Positions 31,002 through 32,745 of a stretch of DNA of 32,745 bases are shown in pieces (the first letter of the stretch is position 1; the number at the start of each line of letters is the position of its first letter). The notes beneath the pieces are model-generated. The model saw only the letters and a list, made by a program, of their open reading frames with translations. It was not told where the DNA came from and searched no databases. Both the position numbers and the translations under genes were made by a program. This DNA comes from Geosiphon pyriformis (lineage: Eukaryota; Glomeromycota; Glomeromycetes; Archaeosporales; Geosiphonaceae). The stretch spans positions 174,314-207,058 of the forward strand of contig JAAOMT010000197.1 of assembly GCA_016748015.1 (NCBI GenBank), in the 5' to 3' direction.

Positions 31002-31121
31002 GAAAAATAGGTTATTATTAGATAAAGAAATATTAATATAGACTAAAAAACAAAAAAAAAACTTTTTTTACAGAAAATGCACTTTTTAAGAATTTTTGGA
31101 GATAAAAAAGAAAGAAGTTTT

Positions 31122-31131
31122 TTGAATTTTT
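31122..31131 (+). repeat. Possible target-site duplication of LINE B, 5' side
   Basis: TTGAATTTTT, same as 13280-13289. Confidence 0.4.
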
Positions 31132-31320
31132 AAAAATAAGTATCAAATATTTTGTGCAAGTAAATTTTTGATTTTTTTGTAAATAATATAAAAATTTTTG
31201 TAAAAATTGTATTTAATTTTTAAAATATTTGTAAAATAATTTTTTAAAACTATAATTTTATTTAAATCTATAATTTTATTTAAAATTTAAAATTTTTGCT
31301 TATAATAAATATAAATTAAT
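31132..31320 (+). mobile_element. LINE E, ORF2 fragment 3, ghost
   Basis: A continuation of the LINE E target after the LINE B insertion. taaatttttgattttttt (31160) aligns with taaatgttcagttttttg of LINE 1 (10359), and ttataataaatataaatt (31301) with ttgtaataaatggaatgc (10493). Low complexity makes this tentative. Confidence 0.3.
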
Positions 31321-32347
31321 TAATAATACTTTAAAATTGTTGTATTAAAAGTAAATATTACTTTATAAAACTTTTTATTATGTTAAAAATCTTAAAAAAA
31401 CACTAAATATATATATTATATTTTTAACAAAACAGTTAATATATTATAAATAAAAAACATAAAATTATTATTATTTTTTATTAAATTATTTTTTTTATAT
31501 TAATTTTATATTTAAAATTATTTAATTAAATTTTATTATAATAATTAACTTAATTACTTTAATATTATTAAAAATAATAAATTATAAATTTTTAAAGATT
31601 AATATAAATATTTAACAATTTTTTTTGAATATATTTATTTTATACATAAATATATAATTAAAAAACTTTATTTTATTATAATATAAACATAAAATATTGA
31701 AATACAACTTATTATTAATACTAAAATTGTTAATAAAATTATAATTAAAAATAATTTGTATTTGTATTGTTGGTATAATATTTTAATTTATAAGTAAGTT
31801 TTTACTTATAATATATAAATTTTTTTTTGTAATTAGAAAATAATTGTAATATAATTTTTTAATAAATATAATAAATAGTTTTATATATATTATAAACAAA
31901 ATATTAAACATTTTTAAAAACTATTAAATTATTAGTCTTAATAATAATTTTTAAATAAAAACAAAAAATAACAAAGCCAAAAAAGCTGTAATTTTAATAA
32001 ACTTATTAATATAATTATTTTTAAAAATTCTAAAATGGTTTTTAGTTTTTTTTAATTATAATATTTGCTATATAATAATTTTTAATTAACAATAATTATA
32101 AAAATTTAATAATAACAAAACTAATTTAAAATACAAATATTTAAATTTGTTTAAGCTTATTAACAAATTATTAAAAACTGGAATATATTTTAAAATTACA
32201 CAATTATTTACAATTTAATTATTGTTAATAAAACCAAATTATTAATTTTAATATTAATTTTTAGTTTTAAATTTGTAAAAAATACTACATAATAATATAA
32301 ATAAATTTAAATATATTCAAATTTTTTAAAAACTTATTTGTAAACAT
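31321..32347. other. AT-rich stretch, nothing recognised
   Basis: No open frame of useful length and no tandem array; almost all A and T. By position it is probably the rest of LINE E or another mutated element, but I could not anchor it to any copy in the window. Confidence 0.5.
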
Positions 32348-32745
32348 TGTTACGGGATGGTTTTTTTGTTATATTTAATTGCTGATATCCTGCTTTAATT
32401 GCAATTAGTTTTTCGTGAGTTCCTCAATTCTATTTGTGTGATAGTGTCACTGTTACACTGAAGGCTTTCTTTTTACTGTTGCGATGTAAGTTATTCTTTA
32501 ATTCTTGATTGTTGTGTGTGTTTATGTACTCCTTCTCAGAGACTGAACTAAAATCTACCCACTGTCTGGGGTCTTCTCTGAGGCTATCCTTGCAATTGCC
32601 TGATGTGTTTCTCTAATCTAGAAACACAGAATGTTAATGGTCTTTAGTGCTTTTCTAATTCTCACAATAAAGCTTTTATCAATTAGTAACAACGTGAATA
32701 ATCTTGATCAAGGATTATTCTTCCAAGAGATTCAGTTGATGAATG
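32348..32745 (+). repeat. Possible LTR start of another element, cut by right window edge
   Basis: Base composition changes abruptly at TGTTACGGGATGG, and the LTRs of gypsy A and B also begin TGTTAC. No coding frame is seen. An AATAAA lies near 32666, and a near-perfect palindrome, GAATAATC-TTGATCAA-GGATTATTC, at 32696-32720. There is no second copy in the window, so the LTR call rests on the start motif and the composition step. Confidence 0.4.

Larger units (their letters stand above)
29319..31121 (-). mobile_element. LINE B, 5' part (5' UTR and most of ORF1)
   Basis: On the minus strand it starts near 31121 with AAACTTCTTTC, the same start as LINE 1 (AAACTTCTTTT, about 5861). A 120-nt leader then precedes the ORF1 ATG at 31001. 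It continues at 18307 after the nested insertion. Confidence 0.82.

Overview
The window contains only transposable elements. It looks like nuclear DNA of a fungus, most likely an arbuscular mycorrhizal fungus (Glomeromycotina, Rhizophagus-like). The reasons are very AT-rich sequence, LINEs and Ty3/gypsy elements resembling those I recall from Rhizophagus genomes, and no host gene, rRNA, tRNA or CRISPR that I can recognise. All homology and family calls were made by eye; no search was run.

Layout. (1) 1-2177, minus: 5' part of a gypsy element ('A'): LTR 1377-2177, primer-binding site, broken gag running off the left edge. (2) 2178-4153, plus: the 3' end and LTR of an extremely AT-mutated gypsy ('C'), into which A inserted. 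(3) 4154 to about 4780, minus: ghost of a LINE ORF1 ('D'). (4) About 4790-5852, continuing at 12619-13279 and 31132 to about 31320, plus: ghost of a LINE ORF2 ('E'), split by two younger LINEs. (5) 5853-12606, plus: full-length LINE '1' with a 12-bp target duplication. (6) 13290-31121, minus: full-length LINE 'B', interrupted by a solo A-family LTR (18312-19101 and 29255-29318). That LTR is itself interrupted by a complete gypsy element 'B' (19102-29254, plus). (7) 31321-32347: AT-rich, unassigned. (8) 32348-32745: GC-richer DNA that starts like another LTR.

How the parts work. Gypsy B has 1.06-kb LTRs, a primer-binding site and a polypurine tract. Its broken gag-pol runs in the order gag with CCHC knuckle, aspartic protease, cysteine-rich segment, dUTPase, reverse transcriptase, RNase H, integrase, GPF module, then an unnamed C-terminal extension. 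LINEs 1 and B each have an ORF1 (CCHC knuckle) and an ORF2 (AP-like endonuclease, RT, RNase H, C-terminal zinc finger), joined by an ATGA stop/start overlap.

All copies are dead. Most in-frame stops, and nearly all lost catalytic residues, are one C:G-to-T:A transition from a sense codon. Decay is graded: B, 1 and LINE B can still be read, while C, D and E are AT-rich ghosts recognisable only by alignment to the younger copies. The most unusual signals are an inverted repeat pairing LTR U5 with the primer-binding site, a strict 10-bp tandem array in the LTR, and the extra domains of gypsy B.
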